This document shows positions 1 to 8,443 of a stretch of 64,000 nucleotides of DNA, piece after piece. The notes beneath the pieces were generated by a model. The model saw only the letters and a list, made by a program, of their open reading frames with translations, made no database searches and was not told the origin of the DNA. This DNA is from Vreelandella aquamarina. Its GTDB lineage: Bacteria; Pseudomonadota; Gammaproteobacteria; Pseudomonadales; Halomonadaceae. Every line of letters starts with the position of its first letter. The stretch's first letter is position 1. Where the stretch lies: the NCBI RefSeq assembly GCF_900110265.1, contig NZ_FODB01000002.1:34888-98887 (forward strand), in the 5' to 3' direction. A program made the position numbers and the translations under genes.

Positions 1-1
1 C

Positions 2-730
2 ATCGCACTCACCGAGGCGGGTAACGTGCTGCTACCCAAAGCTCAGCGCATTCTATTTACCGTGGAAGACAGCCGCCGCGCGCTGGCGAATCTCTCTGGC
101 CAAGTGGGCGGCAAACTGACGCTCGCCACCAGCCACCATATTGGTTTGCACCGGCTGCCGCCGCTATTAAAGCAGTACACCCAGCGCCACCCAGAAGTCG
201 CGTTAGACCTGCACTTTTTAGATTCCGAACTGGCCTACCAGGGCGTAATGGATGGCACGCTGGAAATGGCCATTGTGACGCTCGCCCCTCACCCCGTTGA
301 ACAACTGCAGGTAGTCGAGCTTTGGCGAGACCGGCTGTGTTTTGTCTGCGCCAAAGACCACCCGCTGGCCCAACGCAGCCGTGCTGATGACAAGCCCCTG
401 AGCTTGGCGGAACTGTGTGAAGTGAACTGCATATTGCCGGGAGCCAAAACCTTTACCCGCACGCTGATTGGCCAGCGCTTTGAAGAAGCAGGTCTTAACC
501 TGCCCGTGAGCATGTCCACCAACTACCTTGAAACGCTCAAAATGATGTGTGGCGTTGGTTTAGGGTGGAGCCTGTTACCCGAAAAAATGCTCGACAGCGA
601 GCTAGTAGCGCTACCCGTAGACACCGCTACCATCCATCGTCCGTTGGGCTATCTAGTACATAACAACCGCACGCTCTCTAATGCTGCCCGCAAAATGATT
701 GAGCAATTGGAAGCAAATTGCGAAACATAA
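2..730 (+). CDS. LysR-family transcriptional regulator, 5'-truncated by window edge
   Basis: About 242 residues of an open frame that enters from the left edge. The first visible codons read IALTEAGNVLLPKAQR, the typical end of a LysR helix-turn-helix and linker helix, so the DNA-binding domain (about 60 residues) lies outside the window. The rest is the effector-binding domain, from GGKLTLATSHHIG through hydrophobic strands to PVDTATIHRPLGYLVHNN near the end. A GTG at 26 is in frame but is not a credible start, because homology continues upstream of it. The regulated target cannot be told. LysR genes often control a divergent neighbour, which would lie outside the window. The family call is firm and the ligand is unknown. 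Confidence 0.9.
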   Translation: MALTEAGNVLLPKAQRILFTVEDSRRALANLSGQVGGKLTLATSHHIGLHRLPPLLKQYTQRHPEVALDLHFLDSELAYQGVMDGTLEMAIVTLAPHPVEQLQVVELWRDRLCFVCAKDHPLAQRSRADDKPLSLAELCEVNCILPGAKTFTRTLIGQRFEEAGLNLPVSMSTNYLETLKMMCGVGLGWSLLPEKMLDSELVALPVDTATIHRPLGYLVHNNRTLSNAARKMIEQLEANCET

Positions 731-853
731 AGTTACAAAAAAGCTTACCTTCAGGAACCGCTGATCAATTCGTCTCTAAGCGGCTGAAACGCTCATAATG
801 GCACTTTCACTGCATCAGCGGTCGCTTTCTGACCAGCGAAGGTGGTCTGTTTC

Positions 854-884
854 CCCTGCCAGCCGGATTAGCCGGCTGGCAGGG
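854..884. repeat. 13-bp inverted repeat (hairpin) between the lysR-type gene and panE
   Basis: CCCTGCCAGCCGG and its exact reverse complement flank the loop ATTAG. It lies in the 261-bp gap downstream of the LysR gene. No T-run follows on either strand, so it is not a standard intrinsic terminator. It may stabilise the mRNA 3' end. Nothing else is recognised in this gap. Confidence 0.5.
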
Positions 885-991
885 CAGATGACAGCTGTGG
901 CGGGATGCGTGCAGCGCTTCCCTTAGCTTAGCCTCCCCACACCGAACACGGTAAGCTTGGCGGCACTCCCGCTGCTGAAGATACTTTACCC

Positions 992-1912
992 ATGACAACC
1001 CACTGGATGCTTGGCCCTGGGGCCATTGGCCGTTTATTGGCGCACTCGCTGGCCCCGTTTGTGGAGGTGGCGGTGATTGGCCGCCGTGAATTGCCTACGC
1101 GGCAGGTGCTCACCACGCCAGAAGGCGAAGCGCGTGATCAGTACTTAACCTCACTCGCCGCTAAACAGTTGGTGGCTAATGCCCCTAAGCCGCCTGCGTT
1201 TGTGCATATCACTACCAAAGCGATGGCTGCCGAGGCGGCGCTTTCGAGTATTGCCAGCCTGCTGCCCCCCTCTACCCCGCTGGTGCTGTGGCAGAACGGT
1301 TTTTATACCCAGCCGGGCATTACCCAAACGTGGCCTGGGCCGGTGCTGTGCGCTACCACGACTCAGGGGGCGTACTTAACCGGGGATGATGGCGTGGTAC
1401 ACGCAGGCCGTGGGCCAACGTTTATCGGGGATTTGGATAACCAGCACCCAGGGTTAGCGGAATTCTTAGCGGCGCTGTTGAGTGAGGCTGGGTTTCCCGC
1501 TACGGCAGTGGGCGATATTCGTAGCCGCCTGTGGCAGAAGCTAGCGGTCAACGCGGCGATTAACCCCCTGGCGGCGTTGCATGGCGTGCGCAATGGGGAA
1601 CTTCGTGGTAATGCCTACTCGGGCCGTGTGGTTGCCGTGGTGAAGGAAGTGGCTGCGATTTTAGCGAAGGAAGGCGTTGTGCCGCCGAACGGTGGCGAGG
1701 GTGAAGCCGCCTGGTTGGCGCTGGTGTGGCAAGTGGTGGAGAACACCGCGAATAATAAAGCCTCGATGCTGCAGGATGTAGAGGCGAAGCGGCCTACCGA
1801 GCGTAGGGCGATTTTAGGGCCTTTGATTGAGAGCGCTGAGCGGCATGGGTTGGGGTGTGAAGTATTGAAGGGGCTAGATCAGGAACTGACGTTGTTGGAA
1901 GCGGGGTTTTAG
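992..1912 (+). CDS. panE: 2-dehydropantoate 2-reductase family protein
   Basis: 306 residues, the usual length for ketopantoate reductase, which reduces 2-dehydropantoate to pantoate with NADPH for coenzyme A synthesis in the cytoplasm. The N-terminal Rossmann fold has the dinucleotide motif GPGAIG at residues 8-13. The C-terminal helical domain has SRLWQKLAVNAAINPL, with the Lys and Asn expected at the active site, and the late KASMLQDVEAKRPTE segment typical of the family. No strong ribosome-binding site precedes the ATG at 992. The gene stands alone and faces the glutathione S-transferase gene. ApbA/PanE paralogues acting on other 2-oxo acids exist, so the substrate is inferred. Confidence 0.85.
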   Translation: MTTHWMLGPGAIGRLLAHSLAPFVEVAVIGRRELPTRQVLTTPEGEARDQYLTSLAAKQLVANAPKPPAFVHITTKAMAAEAALSSIASLLPPSTPLVLWQNGFYTQPGITQTWPGPVLCATTTQGAYLTGDDGVVHAGRGPTFIGDLDNQHPGLAEFLAALLSEAGFPATAVGDIRSRLWQKLAVNAAINPLAALHGVRNGELRGNAYSGRVVAVVKEVAAILAKEGVVPPNGGEGEAAWLALVWQVVENTANNKASMLQDVEAKRPTERRAILGPLIESAERHGLGCEVLKGLDQELTLLEAGF

Positions 1913-2033
1913 GCAGGCTTGGGTGGCTGGATCGTCGCGCGCTGAAGCGACCTCCCACAGGCGCTCCCACAAGCACTAAAGTTGAGTATTGTTATAACGC
2001 CCGATGGGTAGGTTGAGTATGTCGATAACAGCC

Positions 2034-2092
2034 CAGTGGCGGCTTTGCCACCCTTCGAGGGTGCCTCGCGTGGCTCGTTACGCCGTGCTACG
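2034..2092. repeat. REP-like intergenic repeat, copy 1
   Basis: About 58 bp that aligns closely, with only a handful of differences and small gaps, to 2810-2867 on the other side of the glutathione S-transferase gene. The shared core is GGGTGCCTCGCG followed by GCTCGTTAC. The left end can fold (GTGGCGGCTTTGCCAC). It lies between the convergent panE and GST genes. Confidence 0.6.
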
Positions 2093-2146
2093 GGATGATT
2101 ACCCCTGTTCAACGACGAAGATACACGCCAAGCTCAAAATGAATTT

Positions 2147-2773
2147 TTAGGTGACGGGAATCATCACTATTTTGCGGTAGGCGGGGCGTTCGGCGAGCTG
2201 CTCTACCCAGCGCTGTAGAAGCGGGCGGGGCTGCCAAGTAAGGCCGCTGTTTAAGAGATTGTAGGTGAACGGGGCGATGGCGATATCGGCAAGGCCGAAT
2301 TCATCACCAGAGAACCAGGACTGCTGGCTTAACGCGGCGTCTAGCTGGGCGAAGAGTTTTTCGCAGGTGGCGATGGCGGGGTCTAGCAGTGTGCTATCGC
2401 GCTGCTCCGGCGGGGTGCGTACATAGCCCATCAAAATGGTGCGGTGGGCGGGGGTTAGCAGGCTGGTGGACCAGTCCATCCACTTTTCCATTTGCGCCCG
2501 TTTGGCAGGGCTTTCAATCCATAAATGGTTGGGGCCGTACTGCGCCGCTAGGTAGCGGATGATGGTGTTGGACTCCCACAGCACGCTTTGGGTGGCGTCA
2601 TCTTTAAGCAGCGGCACCAAGCCGTTGGGGTTCATGGCGAGGTATTCTGGCGTGTCGTTTACGCCGTGTTGCAGGCCTGCCATGACCTGCTCGAACGGTA
2701 GTTCCAGTTCTTCCAGTGCCCAGAGCACTTTTTTAACGTTGGTGGAGTTGTTGCGGCCCCAAAGCGTAATCAT
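2147..2773 (-). CDS. glutathione S-transferase family protein
   Basis: 208 residues. The N-terminal thioredoxin-like domain (about 1-77) starts [20 protein letters not shown] and contains NPNGLVPLL and the glutathione gamma-glutamyl binding motif [10 protein letters not shown]. The all-helical C-terminal domain has [13 protein letters not shown], matching the family's conserved N-capping motif. Such enzymes conjugate glutathione to electrophiles or have related roles. The physiological substrate is unknown. It is flanked on both sides by copies of a REP-like repeat and is not obviously in an operon with mmsB, since 126 bp separate them. Confidence 0.9.
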   Translation of the reverse strand: MITLWGRNNSTNVKKVLWALEELELPFEQVMAGLQHGVNDTPEYLAMNPNGLVPLLKDDATQSVLWESNTIIRYLAAQYGPNHLWIESPAKRAQMEKWMDWSTSLLTPAHRTILMGYVRTPPEQRDSTLLDPAIATCEKLFAQLDAALSQQSWFSGDEFGLADIAIAPFTYNLLNSGLTWQPRPLLQRWVEQLAERPAYRKIVMIPVT

Positions 2774-2809
2774 GGCAATCCTTGTTGTTGGTTAGTTTTG
2801 TGGCGCGAC

Positions 2810-2867
2810 CAGGGCGGCGTTGCCGCCCTTCGCGGGTGCCTCGCGCTGCTCGTTACCACGCGCTACG
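2810..2867. repeat. REP-like intergenic repeat, copy 2
   Basis: Second copy of the element at 2034-2092, in the same orientation. It begins with a perfect 8-bp hairpin, AGGGCGGC-GTT-GCCGCCCT, and continues with CTTCGCGGGTGCCTCGCG. It lies between the start of the GST gene and the stop of mmsB. Confidence 0.6.
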
Positions 2868-2899
2868 CCACCCCCTCACGATTTACCACTTACCACTCA

Positions 2900-3796
2900 C
2901 TACTCACTCTTATCCTGATACAGCTTGAGCAGGCTGGAGAAGTCGAGTTTGCCGTTGCCGCCTGCTTTGTGCAGGGTGAACAACGAACGGGCGGCGGAGC
3001 CCATGGGCACGGGGGATGCGCTTTGCTGGCTCACGTCCATGGCGAGGCCTAAGTCTTTGATCATTAGATCCACCTGGAAGCCGCCCTGGTAGCCTTTCGA
3101 GGCGGGGGCGTTTTCCATCACCCCTGGGTAGGGGTTGTAGACGTTCAGCGCCCAGTTGCCGCCGGAGCTTTGCTTCATGATTTCCGACAGCACGGCGGGG
3201 TCTAGGCCGTTTTTGACGCCCATATTGATCGCTTCGCAGGTGCCCGCCATCAGAATCGAGAGCAGCATGTTGTTGCACACTTTGGCTACCTGCCCTGCGC
3301 CGTGGTCACCGGCGTGGAAGATGTTTTTACCCATGGCTTGCAGCACTGGCTGCGCCTGGGCGAACTGAGCCTCCGAGCCGCCGACGATAAAGGTCAGCGT
3401 GCCCGCTTGGGCACCGCCTACCCCACCGGAAACCGGTGCATCTACAAAGCCAATGCCCTTTTCAGCGCCAGCAGCGGCTACTTGGCGGGCGGTATCGGCA
3501 TCAATGGTGGAGCAATCAATCACCAGCGCGCTGGGTTTGATCACCTCGAACAGCGGCGCGTCGCCATCCACGTACAACCCGCGCACGTGCTTGCCTGCGG
3601 GCAGCATGGAGATGACGAAGTCGGCATCGGTGGCCGCTTCCGAAGCGGTGGCGGCAATCTCGCAGCCTTGAGATTTAGCGGTTTCCAGCGCTTGGGCGGA
3701 AAGGTCAAAAGCGCGCACGTTAAAGCCTGCTTTCGCCAGATTGGCGGCCATGGGGCCGCCCATATTGCCTAAACCAATAAACGCAACGGTAGTCAT
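2900..3796 (-). CDS. mmsB: 3-hydroxyisobutyrate dehydrogenase
   Basis: 298 residues, the family length. The enzyme oxidises 3-hydroxyisobutyrate to methylmalonate semialdehyde with NAD+ in valine breakdown. The N-terminal NAD motif is FIGLGNMGGPMA (residues 6-17). The substrate motif DAPVSGGVGGAQAGTL and the catalytic lysine in GAGQVAKVCNNML are present. It lies 45 bp downstream of the 3-hydroxyisobutyryl-CoA hydrolase gene on the same strand and is the last of three valine genes. The start is supported by AAGGA 9-10 bases upstream. The next enzyme, methylmalonate-semialdehyde dehydrogenase (mmsA), is not in the window. Confidence 0.95.
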   Translation of the reverse strand: MTTVAFIGLGNMGGPMAANLAKAGFNVRAFDLSAQALETAKSQGCEIAATASEAATDADFVISMLPAGKHVRGLYVDGDAPLFEVIKPSALVIDCSTIDADTARQVAAAGAEKGIGFVDAPVSGGVGGAQAGTLTFIVGGSEAQFAQAQPVLQAMGKNIFHAGDHGAGQVAKVCNNMLLSILMAGTCEAINMGVKNGLDPAVLSEIMKQSSGGNWALNVYNPYPGVMENAPASKGYQGGFQVDLMIKDLGLAMDVSQQSASPVPMGSAARSLFTLHKAGGNGKLDFSSLLKLYQDKSE

Positions 3797-3841
3797 CTTT
3801 TTGTCCTTATTAGCGTGTCATTTGCGGTGAATGAGTGTGCG

Positions 3842-4957
3842 TTATTTGAGGTCTGCCAGCGGGTTGGTGTCCCATGCGGGTGCCAGCAGTTCGTCTATAA
3901 AGGAGGGCTCGACCGAGGCCACGTCGGGGTAGGTCCAGCTTGGCTGGCCGTCTTTATCCACCAGCAGTGCGCGTACGCCTTCGGGGAACTCCCGGTGGCG
4001 GCAGCACTGCACAGAGAGCGAAAGCTCAAACTGAAACACTTCCGCCAACGACATATGCTTGGCGCGGGCGAGCTGCTCGTGAATCAACTTGACCGAAACG
4101 GGGCTGCCGTGGGCCAAGGTTTTTTGCGCTTTGCTGAACCACTTGTCGTCGGTCTCGACCGCCAGCACAGCCTCGACCATCTGCTCGACGGTGTCGTGGT
4201 CCATCAGCTCACGAATTAAAGAAGACGACTTGTAAACTGGCGCTTCCATCTCCGCGAACACCTCTTGGGAGGCCTGCTCCAGCTCGCGCAGTACGTGATT
4301 CACTACGCCGTGGGCGTCGGTGTGTTCGCCTTCGCCCCAGCTGGCTGCTAGCAGCTTTTCGGCCAGCTCGTCGCGGTAGTGGCTGGCAATGGCGCGGTCG
4401 GCAAGACCCAGGTGAACCGCGTCCGGGGCATTAATTTGCCCACCGGTCATGGCCAGAAACCGCCCAGCGCCGCCCGGTAGGCGGTTAAGGAACCAGCTCG
4501 CGCCCACATCCGGGTACAACCCAATGGTGACTTCTGGCATAGCCAACCGGGAGGTTTCCGTGACGATGCGGTGGCTACTGCCGCTTAACAGGCCCATGCC
4601 GCCGCCCATCACGATGCCGTTGCCCCAGCAGATCACCGGTTTGGGGAAGGTGTGCAGCTGGTAATCCAGGCGGTACTCGTTCTCGAAGAAGCGCTCGGGG
4701 AAGTCCGCGGCACCTTCACCTTGAATGGCTTTGTAGAGGTTGACCACATCGCCACCGGCGCAGAAGGCTTTTTCGCCTGCGCTATCCAGCAGCACGGCTA
4801 CGACCCGCTCGTCGCTTTGCCACTGGTTTAAGCGCGGCAGGATCTCTTCGATCATTTCCAGCGTGAGCGCATTTAAAGAGCGCTCGGCGTTCAGGGTAAT
4901 CGCGCCAATCACATGGCCATCTTGGGTGGTGTGCTCTTCAAATAGTACGCAACTCAT
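3842..4957 (-). CDS. 3-hydroxyisobutyryl-CoA hydrolase (enoyl-CoA hydratase/isomerase fold)
   Basis: 371 residues, clearly longer than the roughly 260-residue enoyl-CoA hydratases and right for 3-hydroxyisobutyryl-CoA hydrolase, which frees 3-hydroxyisobutyrate from CoA in valine catabolism. Supporting motifs are KAFCAGGDVVNLYKAI, the oxyanion-hole segment GIVMGGGMGLL, and MPEVTIGLYPDVGASW, whose Glu and Asp correspond to the catalytic acids of the hydrolase subgroup. The long C-terminal part is typical of this subgroup. It lies between isobutyryl-CoA dehydrogenase and mmsB, in pathway order. The family and context together make the hydrolase call strong. Confidence 0.92.
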   Translation of the reverse strand: MSCVLFEEHTTQDGHVIGAITLNAERSLNALTLEMIEEILPRLNQWQSDERVVAVLLDSAGEKAFCAGGDVVNLYKAIQGEGAADFPERFFENEYRLDYQLHTFPKPVICWGNGIVMGGGMGLLSGSSHRIVTETSRLAMPEVTIGLYPDVGASWFLNRLPGGAGRFLAMTGGQINAPDAVHLGLADRAIASHYRDELAEKLLAASWGEGEHTDAHGVVNHVLRELEQASQEVFAEMEAPVYKSSSLIRELMDHDTVEQMVEAVLAVETDDKWFSKAQKTLAHGSPVSVKLIHEQLARAKHMSLAEVFQFELSLSVQCCRHREFPEGVRALLVDKDGQPSWTYPDVASVEPSFIDELLAPAWDTNPLADLK

Positions 4958-5003
4958 GGTTTGTCCTTATATGCTCGGGGCTTGGTGATATGTGCCCTGG
5001 CAG

Positions 5004-6158
5004 CTATAGCTCAGCGGCACCGTCGGCCAGTACGCGGCGGGAAATAATCAGCCGCATAATCTCGTTGGTGCCTTCCAGAATACGGTGCACGCGGGTATCG
5101 CGCACGTAGCGCTCCATCGGGTACTCCTTAATGTAGCCATTGCCACCGTAAAGCTGCAGCGCTTCATCGCACACCTTGAAACCCACATCGGTAGCGAACC
5201 GCTTGGCCATCGCACAGTAGGTGGTGGCATCCGGGTGGCCCGCATCCAGCTTGGTGGCGGCCATGCGTACCAGTTGGCGGGCGGCCACCAGCTCGGTCAC
5301 CATATCGGCTAGGCGGAACTGCAGCGCTTGGAACTCGGCCAGGCGCTTGCCGAACTGCTTGCGCTCTAGCATATACTCGCGGGCTTTATTGAGCGCCTGC
5401 TGAGCGGTGCCGATCGAACACGTCGCAATATTGATGCGCCCGCCGTCCAGGCCCTTCATGGCGATTTTGAAACCGTCGCCCTCGTTGCCCAGCAGGTGGT
5501 TAGCGGGTACGCGCACGTCTTCAAAGGTGATCATGCGGGTGGGCTGGCTATTCCAACCCATTTTTTCCTCTTTGCGGCCGTAACTGATGCCCTCGCTCTT
5601 GGCATCCACCGCGAAGGCGGAAACGCCGCTGGGGCCTTCGCCGCCGGTGCGCGCCATCACCACCAGGAAATCGGTGCTACCCGCGCCGGAAATAAACATC
5701 TTGCTGCCGTTCAGCACGTAGTGCTCGCCATCACGCTTGGCGGTGGTTTTCAGCGAGGCCGCGTCGGAGCCTGCGTTGGGTTCGGTTAAGCAGTAAGAGC
5801 CCAATAGCTCGCCGGTCGCCAGCTTTTCGCCCCACTGCGCCACGGCGTCCGGTGTGCCGAAGTCCGCCAGCATCCAGGTCACCATGTTGTGGATGGTGAG
5901 GTACGCGGTGGTGGAGGTGCAGCCCATCGAGAGCTGTTCAAAAATAATGCTGGCATCGAGCCGGGAAAGGCCCAGTCCGCCGACACTTTCCGGGGCGTAG
6001 AGCGAACAGAAGCCCAACTCCCCTGCTTTACGAATCACATCGACGGGGAAAAAAGATTCTGCGTCCCACTCGGCGGCGCGGGGCTCCAGCTCGTTCTGGG
6101 CGAACGCCCGGGCCATATCGGAAAAAGCGACTTGGTCTTCACTTAGCTCAAAATTCAT
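5004..6158 (-). CDS. acyl-CoA dehydrogenase, probably isobutyryl-CoA dehydrogenase
   Basis: 384 residues, an FAD enzyme of the acyl-CoA dehydrogenase family. It shows the FAD-binding motifs YCLTEPNAGSD and KMFISGAGSTDF, and the catalytic base is Glu366 in LEGTNEIMRL, the position used by short-chain and isobutyryl-CoA dehydrogenases. The isovaleryl type in this window (liuA) instead has its Glu in GLDYERT. It is the first gene of the minus-strand valine set, followed by the hydrolase and mmsB. A LiuR-like palindrome lies about 85 bp upstream. Substrate assignment rests on pathway context. 2-methylbutyryl-CoA is an alternative substrate. Confidence 0.88.
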   Translation of the reverse strand: MNFELSEDQVAFSDMARAFAQNELEPRAAEWDAESFFPVDVIRKAGELGFCSLYAPESVGGLGLSRLDASIIFEQLSMGCTSTTAYLTIHNMVTWMLADFGTPDAVAQWGEKLATGELLGSYCLTEPNAGSDAASLKTTAKRDGEHYVLNGSKMFISGAGSTDFLVVMARTGGEGPSGVSAFAVDAKSEGISYGRKEEKMGWNSQPTRMITFEDVRVPANHLLGNEGDGFKIAMKGLDGGRINIATCSIGTAQQALNKAREYMLERKQFGKRLAEFQALQFRLADMVTELVAARQLVRMAATKLDAGHPDATTYCAMAKRFATDVGFKVCDEALQLYGGNGYIKEYPMERYVRDTRVHRILEGTNEIMRLIISRRVLADGAAEL

Positions 6159-6242
6159 GGCGTATCTCCACAGTGCGTGGATGCACCGCGCCTAGGCAGG
6201 CGGCAGGCAAGTCACGCATTAGCTGTTGTCATTATTAGCAAT

Positions 6243-6260
6243 GTTGACGTTTACGTTAAC
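6243..6260 (-). promoter_or_regulatory. putative LiuR operator upstream of the valine catabolic genes
   Basis: The imperfect 18-bp palindrome reads, on the gene strand, GTTAACGTAAACGTCAAC (14 of 18 positions symmetric). Its core GTTAACGTAAAC is identical to a 12-mer between livG and liuR (11582-11593). It lies about 85 bp ahead of the isobutyryl-CoA dehydrogenase start. Assignment to LiuR is inferred from the shared motif and the neighbouring MerR-type gene. Confidence 0.6.
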
Positions 6261-6344
6261 TTATATTCTTACCCTACCTTGCGCAACCAAATCCCCCACG
6301 ACCTTTGGCGTAGAAATGGGCTTACGGCCTTATTTCACAAGCAG

Positions 6345-6368
6345 AAAAAAGGGTGCCCGAAGGCACCC
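6345..6368 (-). terminator. intrinsic terminator after livM
   Basis: On the minus strand GGGTGCC-TTCG-GGCACCC is followed directly by six T. It is a perfect 7-bp stem with a stable TTCG loop, 33 bp past the livM stop. It ends the liv operon before the promoter of the valine genes. Confidence 0.9.
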
Positions 6369-6401
6369 AATCCACGGACAGACGCGGTTAACGGGAATCC
6401 A

Positions 6402-7403
6402 TCACTTAAAGTTTTTACGGTACATTTTGGCCAGCTCGCCGATGATGCCGCTACGGAAGCTCAGCACGCACACCACAAAGATGATGCCCAGAATCACGCT
6501 TACCCAGTTCCCCAACGGCGACTGCGCCAGCAGATGCTGCAGGCTAACCACTAGCCCCGCCCCCATCAGCGGGCCAAGCAGCGTGCCTACACCGCCCAGC
6601 AGCGTCATCAAAATCACCTCACCCGACATATGCCAGTGGGCATCGGTGAGCGAGGCCAGCTGGAACACCACGGTTTTAGTGGAACCTGCCAAACCTGCTA
6701 GCGCCGCCGAGAGAACGAAAGCCAACAGCTTGTAGGCATCGACGTTGTAGCCCAGCGACACGGCCCGGGGCTCGTTCTCGCGAATGGCTTTCAGCACTTG
6801 CCCAAAGGGTGAATGAACCGTGCGCTGAATCACCGCGAAGCCAAACACGAACACGGCGAAGACGAAGTAGTACATCGCCAAGTTGCTGCTCAAATCGATC
6901 ACGCCAAACAGGTGCCCTCTCGGCACACCGTGCAGGCCATCCTCCCCACCGGTGAACGACGACTGCACGAACACGAAGAACATCAGCTGTGCCAGCGCCA
7001 GTGTGACCATGGCGAAGTAAATGCCCTGGCGGCGAATAGAGAGCACGCCAAACAATACGCCTAGCAGCGTTGCCATTAACGTACCCGCAAGAATGCCTAG
7101 CTCTGGCGTTAAGCCTGGGTAGCTGGCCAGCAAGTAGCCGGTCACATAGCCGCCGGTGGCTAGGAAGGCCGCATGGCCAAATGAGAGCAGCCCGGCGTAG
7201 CCCAACAGTAGGTTGAAAGCGCAGGCAAACAGCGCAAAACAGAGAATCTTCATCAAGAAGACGGGGTACGCCACAAAGGGAGCAACTAACCCCATCGCCA
7301 GCAGCACAAGGTAGAACATATTGCGGCGTAGCTTGGCGCGCCGTTGACGCTCCTGCACCACGGAGGGCAACTGGGTTGCCGAGGTGGTATGCGTTGTTGT
7401 CAT
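6402..7403 (-). CDS. livM: branched-chain amino acid-type ABC transporter permease (LivM)
   Basis: 333 residues, a polytopic inner-membrane permease with about nine hydrophobic segments after a basic cytoplasmic N-terminus. The conserved AFNLLLGYAGLLSFGHAAF segment and the coupling-helix region AIRENEPRAVSLGYNVDAYK, which contacts the ATPases, are typical of LivM. It is the last gene of livG-livF-livK-livH-livM, 2 bp after livH, and is followed by a strong terminator. It would pair with LivH as the translocation channel for branched-chain amino acids or related compounds. The location between valine and leucine catabolic genes supports this substrate class but does not prove it. Confidence 0.92.
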   Translation of the reverse strand: MTTTHTTSATQLPSVVQERQRRAKLRRNMFYLVLLAMGLVAPFVAYPVFLMKILCFALFACAFNLLLGYAGLLSFGHAAFLATGGYVTGYLLASYPGLTPELGILAGTLMATLLGVLFGVLSIRRQGIYFAMVTLALAQLMFFVFVQSSFTGGEDGLHGVPRGHLFGVIDLSSNLAMYYFVFAVFVFGFAVIQRTVHSPFGQVLKAIRENEPRAVSLGYNVDAYKLLAFVLSAALAGLAGSTKTVVFQLASLTDAHWHMSGEVILMTLLGGVGTLLGPLMGAGLVVSLQHLLAQSPLGNWVSVILGIIFVVCVLSFRSGIIGELAKMYRKNFK

Positions 7404-7405
7404 GG

Positions 7406-8293
7406 TTATGCCTCCTTACCGAACAGCCCAGCGGGGCGTAGCATGAGTACCAGGATCATCACTAGAAAGATCACGGTATTAGAGGCTTCCGGGTAGTACA
7501 CCTTGGTTAACCCTTCAATAATGCCCATGCCTAAGCCGGTTAAAATGGCGCCTAAAATGGAGCCCATACCGCCGATAACGACCACCGCAAACACCACAAT
7601 CAATAGGCTTGAGCCCATAGTGGGCGATACCGGGTACAGCGGTGCCGCCAGCACGCCTGCAAAGGCGGCAAGCCCAACCCCAAACCCGTAGGTTAGGGTA
7701 ATCAGCAGCGGTACGTTCACACCGAACGCCTGCATCAGTTGGGAGTTTTCTGTACCGGCGCGCAGGTAGGCACCCAAGCGGGTACGCTCAATCATGAACC
7801 AGGTGAATAGACACATGGCCAGCGCCGCTACCAGCACCCAAGCACGGTAGGTGGGCAGGAACATAAAGCCCAGGTTCAGCCCGCCCTGTAGAATGGCAGG
7901 CGTTTCGTAACGCGCCCCAGAAACGCCGAACAAGTTAATCAAAGTGCCTTCGAAAATCAGCGCCAACCCGAAGGTCAGCAGTAGCCCGTAAAGGTGGTCC
8001 AGGTGGGCAATGCGACGCAGCAGAAAGCGCTCCATCAGCATGCCGCAACCACCCACTACCAGCGGGACCAAAATCAGTGCTAGCCAATAGTTAATGCCCA
8101 GGTAGCGAAAGCCTAGCAGCGCGGCGAAGGCTCCCAGCATGTACTGCGCCCCATGGGCAAAGTTGACGATCTTCAGTAGGCCGAAGATGACCGCCAGGCC
8201 CAAACTAAGCAGTGCGTAAAAGGCACCGTTCACAAGCCCAAGCGTTAGCTGGCCCATGAACACGGCCATTGGCACGCCGAATATCATCGTCAT
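7406..8293 (-). CDS. livH: branched-chain amino acid-type ABC transporter permease (LivH)
   Basis: 295 residues, mostly hydrophobic, with about eight membrane segments. FGLLKIVNFAHGAQYMLGAF is a hallmark of LivH, and GTENSQLMQAFGVNVP forms the coupling region. FAVVVIGGMGSILGAILTGL near the C-terminus is also conserved. It lies between livK and livM, separated from livK by 150 bp containing two hairpins. These may uncouple the level of the binding protein from that of the permeases. Start at 8293: MTMIFGVPMAVF. An internal ATG two codons later is possible. Confidence 0.92.
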   Translation of the reverse strand: MTMIFGVPMAVFMGQLTLGLVNGAFYALLSLGLAVIFGLLKIVNFAHGAQYMLGAFAALLGFRYLGINYWLALILVPLVVGGCGMLMERFLLRRIAHLDHLYGLLLTFGLALIFEGTLINLFGVSGARYETPAILQGGLNLGFMFLPTYRAWVLVAALAMCLFTWFMIERTRLGAYLRAGTENSQLMQAFGVNVPLLITLTYGFGVGLAAFAGVLAAPLYPVSPTMGSSLLIVVFAVVVIGGMGSILGAILTGLGMGIIEGLTKVYYPEASNTVIFLVMILVLMLRPAGLFGKEA

Positions 8294-8318
8294 GGTATGA
8301 CTCTCCTCGCCGCTAAGC

Positions 8319-8424
8319 GGGCAGCCCTATAGGGCTGCCCCAGCGCGTTGCTTATTGTTAGAAACGCCTTTCATCACGCCTTTACGGCTTGCTTGGCCCC
8401 AGGCCAAGGCAGCAGATGCCTGGG
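8319..8424. other. two hairpins in the livK-livH spacer
   Basis: GGGCAGCCC-TATA-GGGCTGCCC (8319-8340) is a perfect 9-bp stem. CCCAGGC (8398-8404) pairs with GCCTGGG (8418-8424). No T-run follows, so these are more likely mRNA-stabilising or partially terminating structures that favour high expression of the binding protein over the permeases. This is inferred from common practice in binding-protein operons. Confidence 0.55.
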
Positions 8425-8443
8425 CCTGGAGCGCGTCAGCAGA

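Noticed and set aside
854..884. 13-bp hairpin considered as a terminator for the LysR-type gene
   Set aside because: No T-run on either strand and more than 120 bp from the stop codon. It is kept only as an inverted repeat.
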